DNA of 64,000 nucleotides from Albula goreensis. Its lineage: Eukaryota; Chordata; Actinopteri; Albuliformes; Albulidae. Under the pieces are notes generated by a model. It had not been told where the DNA came from, did no database searches, and saw only the letters and a list, made by a program, of their open reading frames with translations. Within the stretch, counting starts at the first letter, position 1; the number at the start of each line of letters is the position of its first letter. Positions 11,601 through 26,300 of this stretch are shown here, piece after piece. The stretch is from contig CM040763.1 of the NCBI GenBank assembly GCA_022829145.1, forward strand, positions 11,827,141 through 11,891,140, in the 5' to 3' direction. The translations under genes were made by a program, and so were the position numbers.

Positions 11601-14600
11601 GCTCATGAAAGTGCTTGTGCCCATGTGCTCCTGCGTCACCCCCAGACCCTCAGGGGGTGTGACTGAGGATACCCCTGAAAAAACATTCAGGGAATACTCT
11701 CAATCTAAAATACATTCTCACAGAACAGACGGACAGAAAGCTAATGACACACAAAGGATGAGCGAACAATAAAAGCAGGAAGACGTTATGGTAGCTGGAT
11801 AATTATTCCGGAGGAGTCGGTCTGGCATACTTTTATCCCGACAAAACAAATCAGAGCCACATCCTGAACGGCAGCCCGCTTGTCAAGTGAAACCGTTTGA
11901 GCTGCGTATCCCTGCGCAGATGGATAAATACAGGGGATTACCTCCTCAAAACATCTGTGAATGCAGTGTCTCTGCACTCCTCTCTGCACACAGTAGAGTA
12001 TTTCTGAAGCACCTTTATGGACGCACTCCATTCGTCCCATGGTGCAACACTCAAAGGTGAGGACCAGCTAGCTTTACTGAAGACGATTACGAATATTATT
12101 TTTATTCTGATGGAAATCACTTTTTAAAAAGGAAACAGTTTACAGATGCACATTCCAAATATGCCTTGATTTAATTAAAATGGTGTTTCAAGCGTTTTTC
12201 TGAGTCCATGTTTATTTCTCCAACTCTTGCCTCAGCACCATAGAGGTCAATAAAATCATGGGGAATTATTTTCGAGTCCCAATTAAATCATGAGGGCTTG
12301 CATTGTCCCTCGTCGCCATTCGAGCCACTGCAGAAGATGTTCTTATTGGAATCACTAGGGCTGAGTAATAGGGTGCAGACTCTCTATATTGCAGCCAATT
12401 CATGCTGTATAAGTATAACATATTGTGCCAACACAAGGTCCCACAGCTGTGTGCTTCCAGAATGATCAATTTCTGATGATTCAGTGCGTGACACATTTAT
12501 GCTACACACAGGATAACAGACTACAGTGAGATGTCAATGGGTTTTTTTTCAATCCCTTTGATGGAAATCCGAGATATTGGTTTATTCCCATTGGCCACGC
12601 TACCCCTATATTTTAAAAATCAGCATGTTTGACGTCTTTCACATTCGTACAAAATGTTTTGGATAAACAAACTAAATGGAGGGATGTGAAACTGCCAATT
12701 TACCAAAACAAGAAAGATTTATCTGAAAAGAATAAACGTCACAAAGTCTAAGCTGGAAAAAAAATTGCCCGTTCTTGTGAAAATGAATGAATTTTCCAGT
12801 AAACCAGATGATATGCAATGGCGATGCATGTAAGGTATCAACAGATACTTTGTTCCAACACATGGAATGATTGCTGGTTGGCTAGCCACATCTGATGTGG
12901 CCACAGCCTTTAAACAAACTGCTTCATTCTGTCTGCAATTACTTCTGCTTTAAGAGAACACAATTTGAGGGAAAGCCTTGTACAATTATGTCTTAATTCT
13001 AGGATTGTACAGACACTGGGGGTGGGGGTTCCTTACTTTACCGGGTACTAGGAAGCTGTCATACTTTAAAAAGGTGGAAAGTGGGTAGTGATGTTAAGAA
13101 AAAGTGGAACTAAAAGAGCCAGGCTGGAGGCTACAGAGACTTAGCATGGCGGCGTATGAGCGTGGGGTGGGAAAGAGCAGGGGAACCCTGAGTGCCAGTC
13201 ACATCAGGATCGCTCTCCCAAAACCACAGGCATGTGCTGGAGAGACTGGGGGATTAACCACATCTGAGGTGTGAGGCGTCGCTAAGGGGGGGGGAGGGGG
13301 CGGGGTCTGAGCAGAGGAGCTGAAGTCTGGCCAAGCACTGCGTGCCCCTGCACAGCCAAAGCTGTAGGCCAGGGCGGCACAATCAAAGAGCGCCGGCGAC
13401 CGACTGCTCCCTCTGCTGCGGTCGGGCTTCAAAGACGCGGCCGGGACTCACGCTCTGGGAAGCCAGGGAGGGAGGCAGGGGGAAGGAAGGAGGGAAAGGG
13501 GGGAGGAGGGGCACTCAGACTGCATTTGAGGCTTTTGAAAGAGACCTCCCAGACCTCTGCTCTCGCTCCCCCTCTAGTCTCCTTGTCCTCACCTGAACAC
13601 CCTTCACCCACAGAGGGCAATGTCAATGGCCTCAATCTGTCATACTTCAATCTGTGCTCAATCTGTGTCCAGCCTGAATGTGCCAGGGTAAAGGGGGAGT
13701 TTGAGAAACTTCAAAACAATGTTACCATGTTTCCTAATGCTCACCACTGGGGTTGAGGGTAGTACGAGTAGTTTTGCTGAACACAGAGGCTAACACCCAA
13801 ACACTACGAACAAACAAATTTAATTAATGCAATTCTATGCAGTTTCTACTGCTCATTGCACATCATACCTTTGCGCTGACATTTTAGGCACAAACTTTCT
13901 GTCATGAACTTGTGGAAAAACTTGCTGAACTTCAGGGAAAGTCTCTTTTTTTTTCCTGAAGAACCCTTTCTTCAAAAGAATTGCAAACATTTCATTGCAG
14001 CTGTACATCAGTAGAAATTCACTGGCTTACATCCTTTGATTTCTATGTGGGCTGTTACTTAGTGAAGTGTAATGTATAATTATTTCCGCTGGTGAGAGAT
14101 GCAAGCTGAGTGTGTTTTTTTTGGTGTGTATGCATATATGCGTTCTGTGTGTGTGTATAATTGTATATGGGCATGTATATTTGTGTATGTGTATATATAC
14201 ACACATCAACTCATTTAAAATCCCAATTGCTGCAGGTGAGAAATAAAAGGAACAGTGGCTGGCTGATTATCACTGTGTCCTAAAGGTAAAGCTCCAAACT
14301 GAAAAGGCAGGACTGTGGGCCCATGCTCACTGCAGCCCAGACTGAGTGGCTGAGTGCTTAGAGGGAATGGGATGGAGGGAGGAATTTTCCCGCACAAGGA
14401 GGGATTTGTTTTTCTCTTCCCCCATCAAAGTCTGACAGCCGAATTCTATACGCACACATCACAGGCTCTCCGCGCAGTTAAAAGGCAGTGCCGGAGTTCC
14501 TGCAAGAACAGCAATTTCTTTCTCTCCAAGACATACACATATTTCCCCTATTATACTACTGCTGGTGATGTATTTTCTGAATACAATGTGTTGGTACAAC

Positions 14601-17600
14601 AGGCAGACACAAAGCCTGACAGGTTTAAGAAGTGTCTTAAAGGATGCACTTTCTTGAATGTAAAAGGCACAAACAAACAAAACAAATGTACTGAAATCAA
14701 GACAGACTGGCCAGGAACAATACAAACATTCCCACATGTGGCATGAGAAAAATGGGGATTCTCAAACGACAATGACTGTTATGTCTCAGTTTACAAAAGA
14801 ATCTATAAACTGCCACTTATAACAATGGCTTAATACACTCCGTTTTATGATTGATTTCACTTTGTCCCACAGCAGTACATGTCTTATTCAACCAATAAAT
14901 CATCTCTGTTTTGGTATGTTCACTTCCACTCGTTTAAGCGGGCACGACGGCAAAATTTGCATACCTTGAAGGCATGTGTATGCACTACAGAGATAAAAAT
15001 CTCAGTCTAAAAATCAAAAGGTTTACTCAGACAAAATAATCAGGGACAGACTGGGAGAGAGAGTGGAAACTGTGTGGGCGGGGGTGGGGGCAGGGCTGGG
15101 GCAGAAAGGAAGCAAAAAAAAATTAAATAAACCAGGATTTCTGCATTTCAGAGTAACCAGTTCGGCGAAGGAGAAACCTTACACACACAGCAAGTCGGCT
15201 CTGTGATGGGATCGCAGGTAGCTGGGCCGAAGGCAGAGTTTTACACTTAACCGGATCGCATGAACAAAGAAATACGAACGGCGTCCCGCTGCGGCGCCTG
15301 ACGCACATGAAAGAGCCCTCCACTGCCACGCCCACTCTCGTGCCTGTCTTCTCTAAAAACAATTGGGAGGATGGTGGAGCATGTCAGAGCATAAAATGCA
15401 TGACATACAGCAGGGTGCGTTGTGTTAGAAAGATGATGATACGCAACGACAAAAGAGTGGAACCATGAGCATACATCTGTGTATAAAGCACCAAATTTAT
15501 CTCAGCAAAGAACATTTATCAAAGGGGTCTACACAGTGAGTCCATCACTATGCATCCATGATTTAAATATGTCCTAGCTATACATTCCGTCTGTGTTTAT
15601 ATTAAGAAAGCAGAGAAAACCACCTTGGAATTAATAATTATAAAAGGTTGGGAAAGCGTAAAACAGACAGTGCAGTTTATTCCTGAAGTTTCTTGTAAAT
15701 GTTAGGCTTCCAGTCACTTTGTTGCTTGGTGAAAACCACACACTTCTTCGAAATCATTTACATAGAATCACACTTTATAAAAACCATGTTGCAGTCAGAA
15801 ATGCAATATGGAAGATAAAGGAAATCGACAAATAAGTTCATTTAGAAATGTTTTCCGGAGTCTAAGCTAAGCTAACCTCAATCCAGCTCATGGGATATGC
15901 ATAAATTGAGAGCTTTTAAATTGCTCCAGTATTCTTGGTATTATGCATATTAGTTTAAGGTTGTCAAACTGAATCAGCAAGGATGTCAGTCCAAACTCGA
16001 CTAGGTGCCGCTAATTATTGGATAAGTTCAGTTCATTGGGCTTTTGCTTGCATATGAAGAGATCTGTATTATCACAGAAGTCCTGAATTTTCCACAATAT
16101 TTTCTGCAAATATTTCATCATTTTGTTGGTTTTGTTGTCACAACAAAAATATTAATGCGTGTAAAAATAAAAGTAAATAGTAGAACTCCCACACATGATA
16201 TATCCAGCAGTATTGCACCAAGATATGGCACTAATTGAAAGATATGACTGACATCCCAGGACTACAAAAGTACCGAGCAGCGTGTGAGTGGGTTTTATTT
16301 CGGAGACACAATTTTAAAATACTGTTGATCAAAATACAAACCAACACCTGGCACTGTCTGGGGTCACAGCAGGGCAGCAAAGGTCCCTCCATCCAATCAA
16401 GGACAGGGAGAAAAGTTTCTCATGTGATACTGTGGGTGGGAGGGGCTACTGGACACATGTACAACCACCATCACTCATTTGGCTCTGAACTACATGGTAT
16501 ATATGATCGCATTGAGGTCTACTAAAAAATGTTTGTTCTGTATCTGCCTGTAATTATTATCTTTTATCACATAGCACAATCAAACTAGACCAGGAAATTA
16601 TCTGTTCGTGTATTAGAAAGTGTTAAAGCGGAAATTTAAAAAGTAAAGGAACATGACTACCAGGAGAACGGTAGTTTGATTGGGCACAGTGCAATTCATA
16701 CTACACACACGCACGCACATGCACACATATACACGCACACATATATATATAGAATATAATGAAGTTTGATTTATTATTTCCCCAACTGATCACTCTTCCT
16801 GGCCATTAGGTCACTAGCTAGTATGAGCACACGAAAAGGCAAATCTTGACTGATTTCAAAGGCAGTTCTCCCAAGTTAATCTGCTCATAGTAAATCTACT
16901 TTCCCTACTTATTTGAGTGTTTAAAAAACCATTTTCAAAACTAATTTTGCTGTGCAGCTGAGAGGGCTTTTATGGCTTTGCTGACATTTTTGTGGCACAT
17001 GCCTCCTTATGCAAGAACACAGCTAAGAACACAAATCCTGGCAACAGAATACAAGGCCCATGCTGAAGCATACAGAGCACATGCTGGCCATCTGGGTCTA
17101 CCACATCTGGAATGACCTTGTGCAGAATTTAGCTCTCAGATGGAAGGCGATCAAATCCTAGTTCAGGCACGAGAACTAGAAAAGATTTAAAAGATCTAAT
17201 TCTGGGATATGGCTCTCCCGAACGGTAAATGAGTCAGCAGGAGGTGGGGAAAAAATGATTCAGGCCCATGAGCTCAGCTGAAATGAATCGCAGCATGAAT
17301 TCTACTGTTCAGCACCGGCAGAGCCACTTACATGTTTCGTTTTTGTAACTGTAGTAAAACCATCGTCTCAGACAAAAAAAAAAAAAAAAACTTCACTGAA
17401 ATTCAAACAAAACCAAACAACTGAAGTGACATATCTTCAAAGATATACCAATCAATATACCAGAAATCTTAAAAACAACCTCACATAAACATTTTCTAAT
17501 AAAGAACAATTGAACATTGTTTTATTCTACATCTATTATGCAAAAAAAATAAATAATGGAATTCAAATTGCCCAATGCATAAAAATTATAATCAAGCTGA

Positions 17601-20600
17601 AAATACATATTCATAATTTTAAATTAAATTGTATAAATTAATATGATGGACTGTTAGGATTAGTCTGTGAACACACAGCTTCAGTATTTGAATGTTGTGA
17701 AATGTAATTATTTGCATTACAGGACAGACGTTCTCTTACCATTGGTCAGATGTACGCAGTTTTCATTCTCTGGCCTGTACCTGTAGAAGATTTCAGGTTT
17801 TAATGTTTATTTTTTTCCCCTTTTTTGTTGCATGGAAAAACATTTATTCTCCAATCCTGTGTAAATGGGGCCAGCTTCAAAAATGATGATTTATGCCACA
17901 ATGCTGCTTTGTAATGTAACATTCCAGATTACAAAATACACACTAGCTATTCTAGAGATATGGTGGGCACAGACAGAGGGCTAAAGAGAATACGCTGACT
18001 ACTGTACCCTCTGTCCATCAGTGCCCACCCACTGGCGGCCCTCTTCACAGACAAATCCTAAAGTCTAGATGTGAAGGACGGGAGGGGACAGGAAAAGCTA
18101 AGACAGCAGGGAGCAGCTATAGACTGCTAAGGGCCACCTTAATTGCACATGTACCTGTACAATGGGCACCACACAATTGTCTACAAGAGGCCTAACAGGG
18201 AGAAGGCATCTTGAAGAGTGGTGGGAAAGCCTTATTAAACAGGAGTAGCCAGCTCCACTCCTGTAGGGCTAAGCCTGTCTCTCAGTTTGTTTTCCACTAA
18301 TTACTCTGCCTTCAGCTGTCACTCATAAGCTTAGCTAAAATGTTAAATCACATAAATCATTGGGCTACTGGCTTACAATCACTCCACAAACATGAGGCTA
18401 GGAAGATTCTGAATGGATAAAACTAATAAAACTCATTTGGAAGTGCCATTTACATCCCTGTAATCTATAAGCATAACTCAAGTCTCTTCGTACGGCCACA
18501 TGCCACCCATTTCCCCACTTTACAGTTTGTGACAAATCTGCACTGCTGTTCCTGTGTACAAAACAGGACATGCCAAGATAAGTGTGTTGTTTATGCAGCA
18601 GTGTAGTGTGGGTTTGGTCTGCAGAGCTCCACAGAGACCAGGCAGTCAGATAGAGGGTTACCTGGCGCAGGTTCCTGCATCTTCTCCCTCTTCCGCTTCT
18701 TCTTCTTTCCCTGTAAAATATCCAGGTGAACGCTTAAAGTGTGGCTCCAGCACTCATATTCACTGAACCACCTTCATCCTCTCATTGCATGTCACATTCA
18801 CTCAGCTCCCGCTGGGCACCTCAGGCCTATCCCCCTTCACGTTTCCAACCTGCACTGTACGTCACGGCACAGAGGCCTGGCATCCTGACCGCAAACCCTC
18901 ATGACCAGGATACACACCCATCCGGAAACCAAAACCTCACCAAAACACCAAAACACCTGACCTTTCATATATTCCATTTTGCAGGCATACATACACTAAT
19001 GTGAGCTACACAGTTTAGATTCTCTCTTTACAATACACAAGTCATTTATTATCAGATTAGTGGTCAAATTTTATAGTTTGCATTCTCGGGTCACAGAGAA
19101 GAAATTTCCAAATATGCATAGGGATGAATGGTGCCAACAGTCATGGTTTCGGTAAGCAACCTAAATTAATGATAGACTTCACTTACAATCTCAAGGGAGC
19201 TGGAAACGATAAAGGTAGGAATGTACAAAGACATTTTTAGCTAAATGTAAAGTATGCTCTGGCATCCTGCTGTAAAATCAGATAATCCACTTATTCATGA
19301 GTTAATCTCTGCTACGATAGCGGCATACGTCAGGCTGGGACGACGAGTTCACAGAACAATGTGAGAGATTCACAGCGTACCGCTGGATTTAAGAGCACAT
19401 TCATATTTAAACAGTCATTAGCGTGGGAAACCAAAGTCAAAGTCATTAATGTTCTGCTTTCTATTAATATTCCACACTGGAATAATCTAAAATAAAAACT
19501 CTGCCTACAGTTACACAGGATTACCAGTGGCAGAAATCATGTTTTTCATATTGAATCAACAAAAAAGGAAAACTCAGATAACAGTGCTGCATAATGGCAA
19601 CTTAGGCCTGTCGTATACTTGAGATATTGCCGTTCCTGTAAAAAGCAAACTTCATCTCAGAACCGTGAACCTACAACCAAAGCGTAAGAAAAGGAGTGGG
19701 CAGGGTCTGGGGAAACAGCCGTAACGTCTCTCAGTGAGGTGAAAACACAGCAGCAAACCAGAGGCAGAAGGAGAGAGAGGCCAGAGGTGTCCGAGGGGAA
19801 GAAGGTAAACGCGACAGTCCACAATCATTAGCGGTGCAGTGAATATGAGTGCTGGAGCCACACTTTTAACAACGGTCAGTCATTCATCCATACCAACACA
19901 TGCACACGCATGCACCTAAATATGCACACATACGAGGCACACTCTCTTGGGAGATCTAATTCTGAGCCAAATCTATATACTTAATCTAACATTTTCTCAG
20001 TGATGGCAGAAAAAAGGTATGCATATAACATTGATTTAACTGCTACAATTTCCCTTCAACTTGTATTGGATAAAGATACAGTAAAATATATAGAGAGCTG
20101 AAAATAGGCAGTGTGCAGTGTACTAGGCCTTAGGAGGAGGAGCCTGGGAAGGCAGTCTTGGGGGAGGAGCCTAAGAGGGAGGAGTCTGTAGACCTCTACA
20201 GGACTGATTCATGGGAGAGGGTCATTTAAGGTGTTTCCCTTACAATTACACGATTCACACCTCCCTGCCAGACTGTTCTGTTGATACTTACATAATTGTC
20301 TCTGGCGGACCAGCCGGGGTAGAGCTGCATGTGAAGCTGTCGCTCCTTGCGGGCTAATTCATAATACTTAGCCTGCTCTTCACGAGATAATGCATGCCAC
20401 TGTTTTATAAAAAAAAAGAAGAGATTTAAAAAAGCAGTCAATTACTGGCAATACACTTTCAAGTCTCTTATAAAGAGACACTTGCTAGCACAAGGGAAAA
20501 TATCATTTTTAACTTCCAAATGATTTATAAACAAAAAAAAAGAACAAGATGAAGAGTTATTCCGAAAGAGCAAAATATATGACTAAAAACTAGTCCCAAG

Positions 20601-23322
20601 TTATCAATGTTGCAGTGATAAATTATGATATAGTGCCAAAGTCTCTAACTCAATATTAAGTAAGGTGTATGTCACTTGATTAACAATCTTAAACAATCTT
20701 AAAATTCTCCCAATGTTTGTAAATGTTTCTGTTCAAGAACACGGTGTAGGTTCACATGAATAAAAACCACATTAATGGTAGTTTATAAAGCCCTCATAAA
20801 ATCTCATGTAACTGCTGTTTTTCATAATTTACCCAAGAGGGATTTCTTATTGTACACATCTGACACAGGATTTGTTTGTCATCCACAGTCACAGACATTT
20901 ATGATTATTTACATTATCTTAGCACTATGCAACATAACACTGCTATGGAAACAACTGGAATATGTTAGAATGTCATTGTGTATAATTATAACTAGAAAGA
21001 ATTGCAGAGAGTTTAACATTTTTATGTCACATTTTCACTTGCAATTAAAAACAATAACTATCAATATGATGATAACTATGGTAACAGGAAACACTTGCTC
21101 AAAAAGGATACACAGGATGTGGTTTGGGTCATGACTAAAGTGATTCTTTGTATATATTTCAAAAAAGTAACTCTCGATGTGAACAGAAAACATAACCATT
21201 TCATGCTGTACAATTTGTATCTGCAGAACTTACCAATTCTGGTTTTTTCCAGAACAGGAGATTGATACCAGGACACAGACATATTGTAACCAGCAGGGTA
21301 TTTTCTACCATAATGCATTGCTGGTGAACTGGACAGGGCTGGCTCTACTCACCCTCCTGCCCAGGATCTGGTTGATGGCGGCGCTCTCCTTCAGCGTGCA
21401 TTCGGCCACCACGTTGGCCCGCATCTCTTTCATGTATAGCATGAAGGCGTTTAGGGGCTTCTTGATGTGAGGTCTTTTGGGCTCCTGTTTCTCCCTCTGT
21501 TCGTGATGAGGTTTCCTGCAGGACGTTGATGGAGAATAGGAAACACCAATGAGCCGAGGTGAAACAGCAGGCAATGGGAACAGAGGGCCTCATGAGAGCA
21601 AAGGCCTGGATTACTCTCCGGCCAGTCACAGCTCTGCATGAAAGAGCCTCAGTTCCAAGTGCGTCTCCATCGCTCTTTTACAGGGGAAAATTTTGGCGGC
21701 ATGAAAGTTTCCACCATTTAATACTGCCAGCTTAAGTACATCATTAGACAGCTATACTAATTGACTTGCAGTGCATATGACAGAGAGAAGTGAAGTCTGC
21801 ATACCAAACTCTTCCACAGGGAACCTTTCTGGAAAATGAGAATTATCCCAAAAGGTTTAAAAAAAAATTATAATAAAGCAGTTACGGTTCCATTGACTGA
21901 GGTAAAAATGAAATGTAAAAAGTTCCTAGTTTTGACAGGCATGGGCATAGTGTAGTGCCAGCATATATTGATACCACCTTGCACACATGCACATCACTAA
22001 CCATATTTCCTGACATTATATTATTCTAATTACATTTAAGCTAATGATTTTTCTTGTCGATTAATTCCTCTAAGAAACACTAAATCGCTCACTCAGTTGT
22101 TGTCCTTTGATAGTTGTACATTATTCTATAAGTTTTCCATCTCAGGAAACATGAGCTCGCTCTCTGTTGATAAACACGACTGAAACACACAGACAATGTT
22201 CACAGAAACAGGAGTGAGGGAAGAAAGAAAACGGAAGCCTAATTATCACATCAGAAAATGTGGCTGTAATGAATCTTTCATGTTGATGTTGACATTAAGG
22301 CATTGAATGGGGCGGGAGTCTTACATGTGCATGAGGTCGCTGTCGTGCTGGGGCTCGTGTTTGACCTGGGGGTTTACGATGGCAGGGTGGGGGATTCCCG
22401 TAGCGTGGGGCCCGGGGGGACCTGGCACCATGTGAGGCGAGAACCTGCAACGAAACACAACATCACAAACGTGCTTATCAATCGCTTCCATTTCCTTCCT
22501 TTTGCAAAAAATGCCACATTCTTACAACACAAGTGTATAGAGAGAACCCGAGTTTACAGATGACTGCAGAGGGGCGCAGGTGCGCAAAGCAAGGTGAAGA
22601 AGAGACTGCGCTTACGCTACAGAAACACCACACATGCTTGCAGCTTGCAGAGGGAGTGGAAAAATGGCACATCTACATTACGCAACTACATCCCTAGCCC
22701 TGAATGTTGAGCTGACCAAAGCATAACTCATCCCAAGTTCATACAGGAGTCTTTTACATTGCATGTCCATATACACAAAACTGTTTCCACAATTTAGGTG
22801 AATCACAGAAATACATTCAAATAATTACTTCACCTCATAATAAGCACTTAATTATAATAAGCACCAGCAAATCAATTGTATGTGAGGGTGCCAACAAGCT
22901 GGGGTGTGTTATTTGAGTTTATTGGTGTTCATAAACACTCATTATCATATTATTGTTTCACTCCAGGGTAAGTTAGGCAGAGCATGTTTGCAAGCGCAGA
23001 GAAGCAGAGCTCGAGGAAGTGTTCGAGTGGCGTGAGCAGGGTTGTGTCTCTCCCCCGAAACCAGAGTTCTGCTCATCTTTCAACAGCTCCTCATTTACAG
23101 ACTGGAGCGTCCATAAGGCCACCCTCAGCAGAGACATACTCCCATTGGGTTCTGCTCTTATTTCATTTAACACCTCCTGAGGAGGAGTTCACAGAGTGCT
23201 AATTAAATTCGCCTGAGTTATCACCCAAAACACAACCATGCATCACCAAGGAGCCACAGCTCTCACTTGGTCTCTCCCCTACTCACTCTCTCTCTCACAC
23301 ACACACACACGCACACGCACGC

Positions 23323-23363
<41 letters not shown>

Positions 23364-26300
23364 CCATTTCTCAGCTTTAAATGGCTCATAACACAAGCCT
23401 ATGCATCTTAATGATAGGCCTCGATCATTGATTTAAACCAAGGTGAGTAGTGTACGATGTGAACATCCAAAATGTAAGGTACAGGTCACCACATGTATGC
23501 CCCTAAAGACACGAATCCCTCCCTACTGAGTGGACTAGTGACCCAGGCTCAGCTAAAGCTTCCTGACAGTCAAAGCACAGATGCTCAGAGGGGCAGAGCC
23601 AGGGCAGAGAGGAGGGGGTGAGGGCAGGGATGGAGTGGGCTGGAGGAGTGGGGACGCTCACTCCCCATAGCCTGCTGGAGCAGGCCAACCTACCTGGGGA
23701 TGTGGCTGTCGCCTGGGAGAGAGGTAGAGAAGGGGTCCCTAAATCCACCTGAGACTGGGTACAAAGGCTGACCCTGCCTGAGTGTCCGGAGAAAAACAAC
23801 AGGCATGGATCAACACCAGCATCCACGCCTCGCGCTTCCCAAGCCCCTCATTTCAGCCCAGATCTGGTTTACCGACACAGCCATTCATTACGTCCACGTC
23901 GGCAGCATAGCAGGGGAGGTTGCGCTAACATTTTTACAGTGGAGACATTGGAGGGATTTTTTTAAATTCATCTTTGTTTTCCCAAATACAAACCAGCAAA
24001 AACAACCATCAGATCTTTTAAAAAGTATTCTTTCAAGGTTGTGTGATTAACCCTGAAGGAATGAAAGGGCCTTGGGTGCCTTCGCTCAGTACGGTCCTGC
24101 TCAGTGATCTGTGAATTGATTATACTGGACCAGGGGAAAACTGAACACTCACCATCCCAAAGGTGGGGTGATCTGTCCGACTCCTCCAGGAGAGAGGGGG
24201 TAGAAATTGGGCATATCAGAGCCAGGATGGTGCCTCGGCATGCCTGTGGGGAAAAAAAAAATATTAACCCCCGCAAAACTTCCCATAATCTTCAACTTTT
24301 TATTCTGAGGGACTGTATAATAAAACCCATCCTGCATAAGTCATAAGGCAAAAATGTCAGGTGTCACAATTTTCAACAGATTTACTGTCTAATGAAGGTC
24401 TGACAATAACCCGAAGATTGATGGATAATCCTGGATGATGGATATGTTCTCCATGAGCCAGTCAGCTTCTTGATTAACCATATCCTCACTTGATGCATGC
24501 CACTAGATTAGCTTTGCTTTTGGCAAGAGCTGTTGCTTTGGTTTTACTCAGTGACACTGAAGTCAGGAATTGTCTCTTTACCCAACCCCACATATCATAA
24601 ATGCATACCTCACACATGGACCGTAATAACGCAGACTGAGCCATTTTTCTTTATCATAAAATAAAAAAAATATTACCAACAACAGAAGATAAGCCTTGGC
24701 CAAACAGCTTACTTTTTTCTCTTGGTTATCTGAGTGGGGTATTTAGTGTGAGTTATGAGTAACATTAAGTGTCAATAGGTAGGAAACTCAGCAATTATGG
24801 TGGACACACAAACAAAATGCTCAATCCTGCTTTATTAGTTTAAAATATTTAAATAATATCACTGTTCTTCAAGCAAATACCTGCATTAAATGTTTCAGGT
24901 GGTTTAAATTGCTTTGCTTAAATAAACACTACGGTTACAAATGATGGATACACAGCACTACAAGAACAGACCACAGTGAACATTGGTATAGATAAAGAAG
25001 CAGGGAGGGAATCACAACATAGAATTACGACCATTTTAGAAGAGTACCCCCCTTCCCCCAACCAAAGCCTACCGAGGTTTTGGAAATTGTTGGCAAAGCG
25101 GATCACTGGTTAATTAAGAGCAGTGTCCTGGTCCAGTAATGCCCCTTCTCGATAGGACGATTCATTTGGCTCGCGACTGTCACTACGGGTTTTTTCCCTT
25201 AATCTCTTCATTAAGACCATTCCTTTGGGCTTCAAGGTCGAGAGCTCTCAGCTTGCTGCAACATTTAACTGAGTTAAAAAAAGGAGGGCTCCACTGAATG
25301 GATCCGTCAACTCATATACCACCCCCACCACCATCCGACACCCCACCCACCCTCCCATGACAAAGCTGTACAGCTACACAAAAAAGTAACTGCCTTGAGA
25401 TTAACACCAAATCATAATCCCAAATGGATCGGAGGGCCCCCTCCCTTTCAGACTTGACTCAAAGACCTTACCCCTAAGGAGAGGCATACCAAGGGCTTTT
25501 ATCTGAAAGCCACTGTAGCCGCCCAGGATTCCTCTGTGCGGAGCTAACCCCTGCCCACTAATCCCCAGCTTGGCTTCACCGCGCTCTCCGCGGGGCTTGA
25601 ATGGAGAGAAAGCTCCTCAACATCTCAGTGTCATTCAGCTCCCAAGAGCAGGGGTCCTTAATTACCGCTCCGACAGATTCCTATCGCCAAACCTCAAGTG
25701 CGCCCGTGTGGAGTGAGGACATCTGGAATGTCACTTAAATAAGGCAGCTGTTTGCAGCTGTGACACAGAGCTCAAATCTCAGCGGGAAGGCAAAGAAAAC
25801 TCTCCAGTGAATCGTGCGTCGCTAGCACAACTGGTGCTGCTTTTTAAAAGTCAAGTATGAAGTGGTGAAGTAATGTACTCGTCTGGCGTTTTACCCTTGG
25901 ATGCAAAGCCATACAAATTGTGTTCAAAATTTGATCCACTGCATAGGCAGAATGCTAAAGGCTGAGGTCTTCGTTAGTCATTACTAGTCATCATGTAGGT
26001 TTTGCTGGACAGATCCACTCACACCTATGTGATGAATAGCAACGCTAATTATTCTACTTGAGACGTCTGAGCCTATCCTCTGTGGTCATATCTCTTAAAT
26101 AAAACCATATGGAAGAAACGGTGGGATATAGCAATGAGATTTGTCATCTTCAAGTTATACAGACTTTAAAGACATCAAATAAAATCCCAATAGAAGGTTA
26201 TTTTTGCAATTGCTGAAAGATTAATCTTAAAAGTTATTCTTATAAATTATTCTATTCTTATAACTACCAAGTCAGTGTTAATACCAATATAGTGACAAGT

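Larger units (their letters stand above)
18711..20291 (-). other. lef1: lef1 intron 9 with long-range inverted repeat
   Basis: A 1.58-kb intron holding a perfect 30-bp inverted repeat (arms 18736-18765 and 19837-19866) and a GGAGGAGCCT direct repeat near 20136 and 20171. No coding sequence apart from short chance frames. Confidence 0.85.

Noticed and set aside
18741-19861. Two opposed frames both starting MAPALIFT
   Set aside because: The shared start is caused by the 30-bp inverted repeat, not by two related genes.
22319-22324. Apparent TAA stop after ...LMHM in exon 7
   Set aside because: It is part of the GTAAGA donor; splicing after AT restores Met and continues into exon 8.
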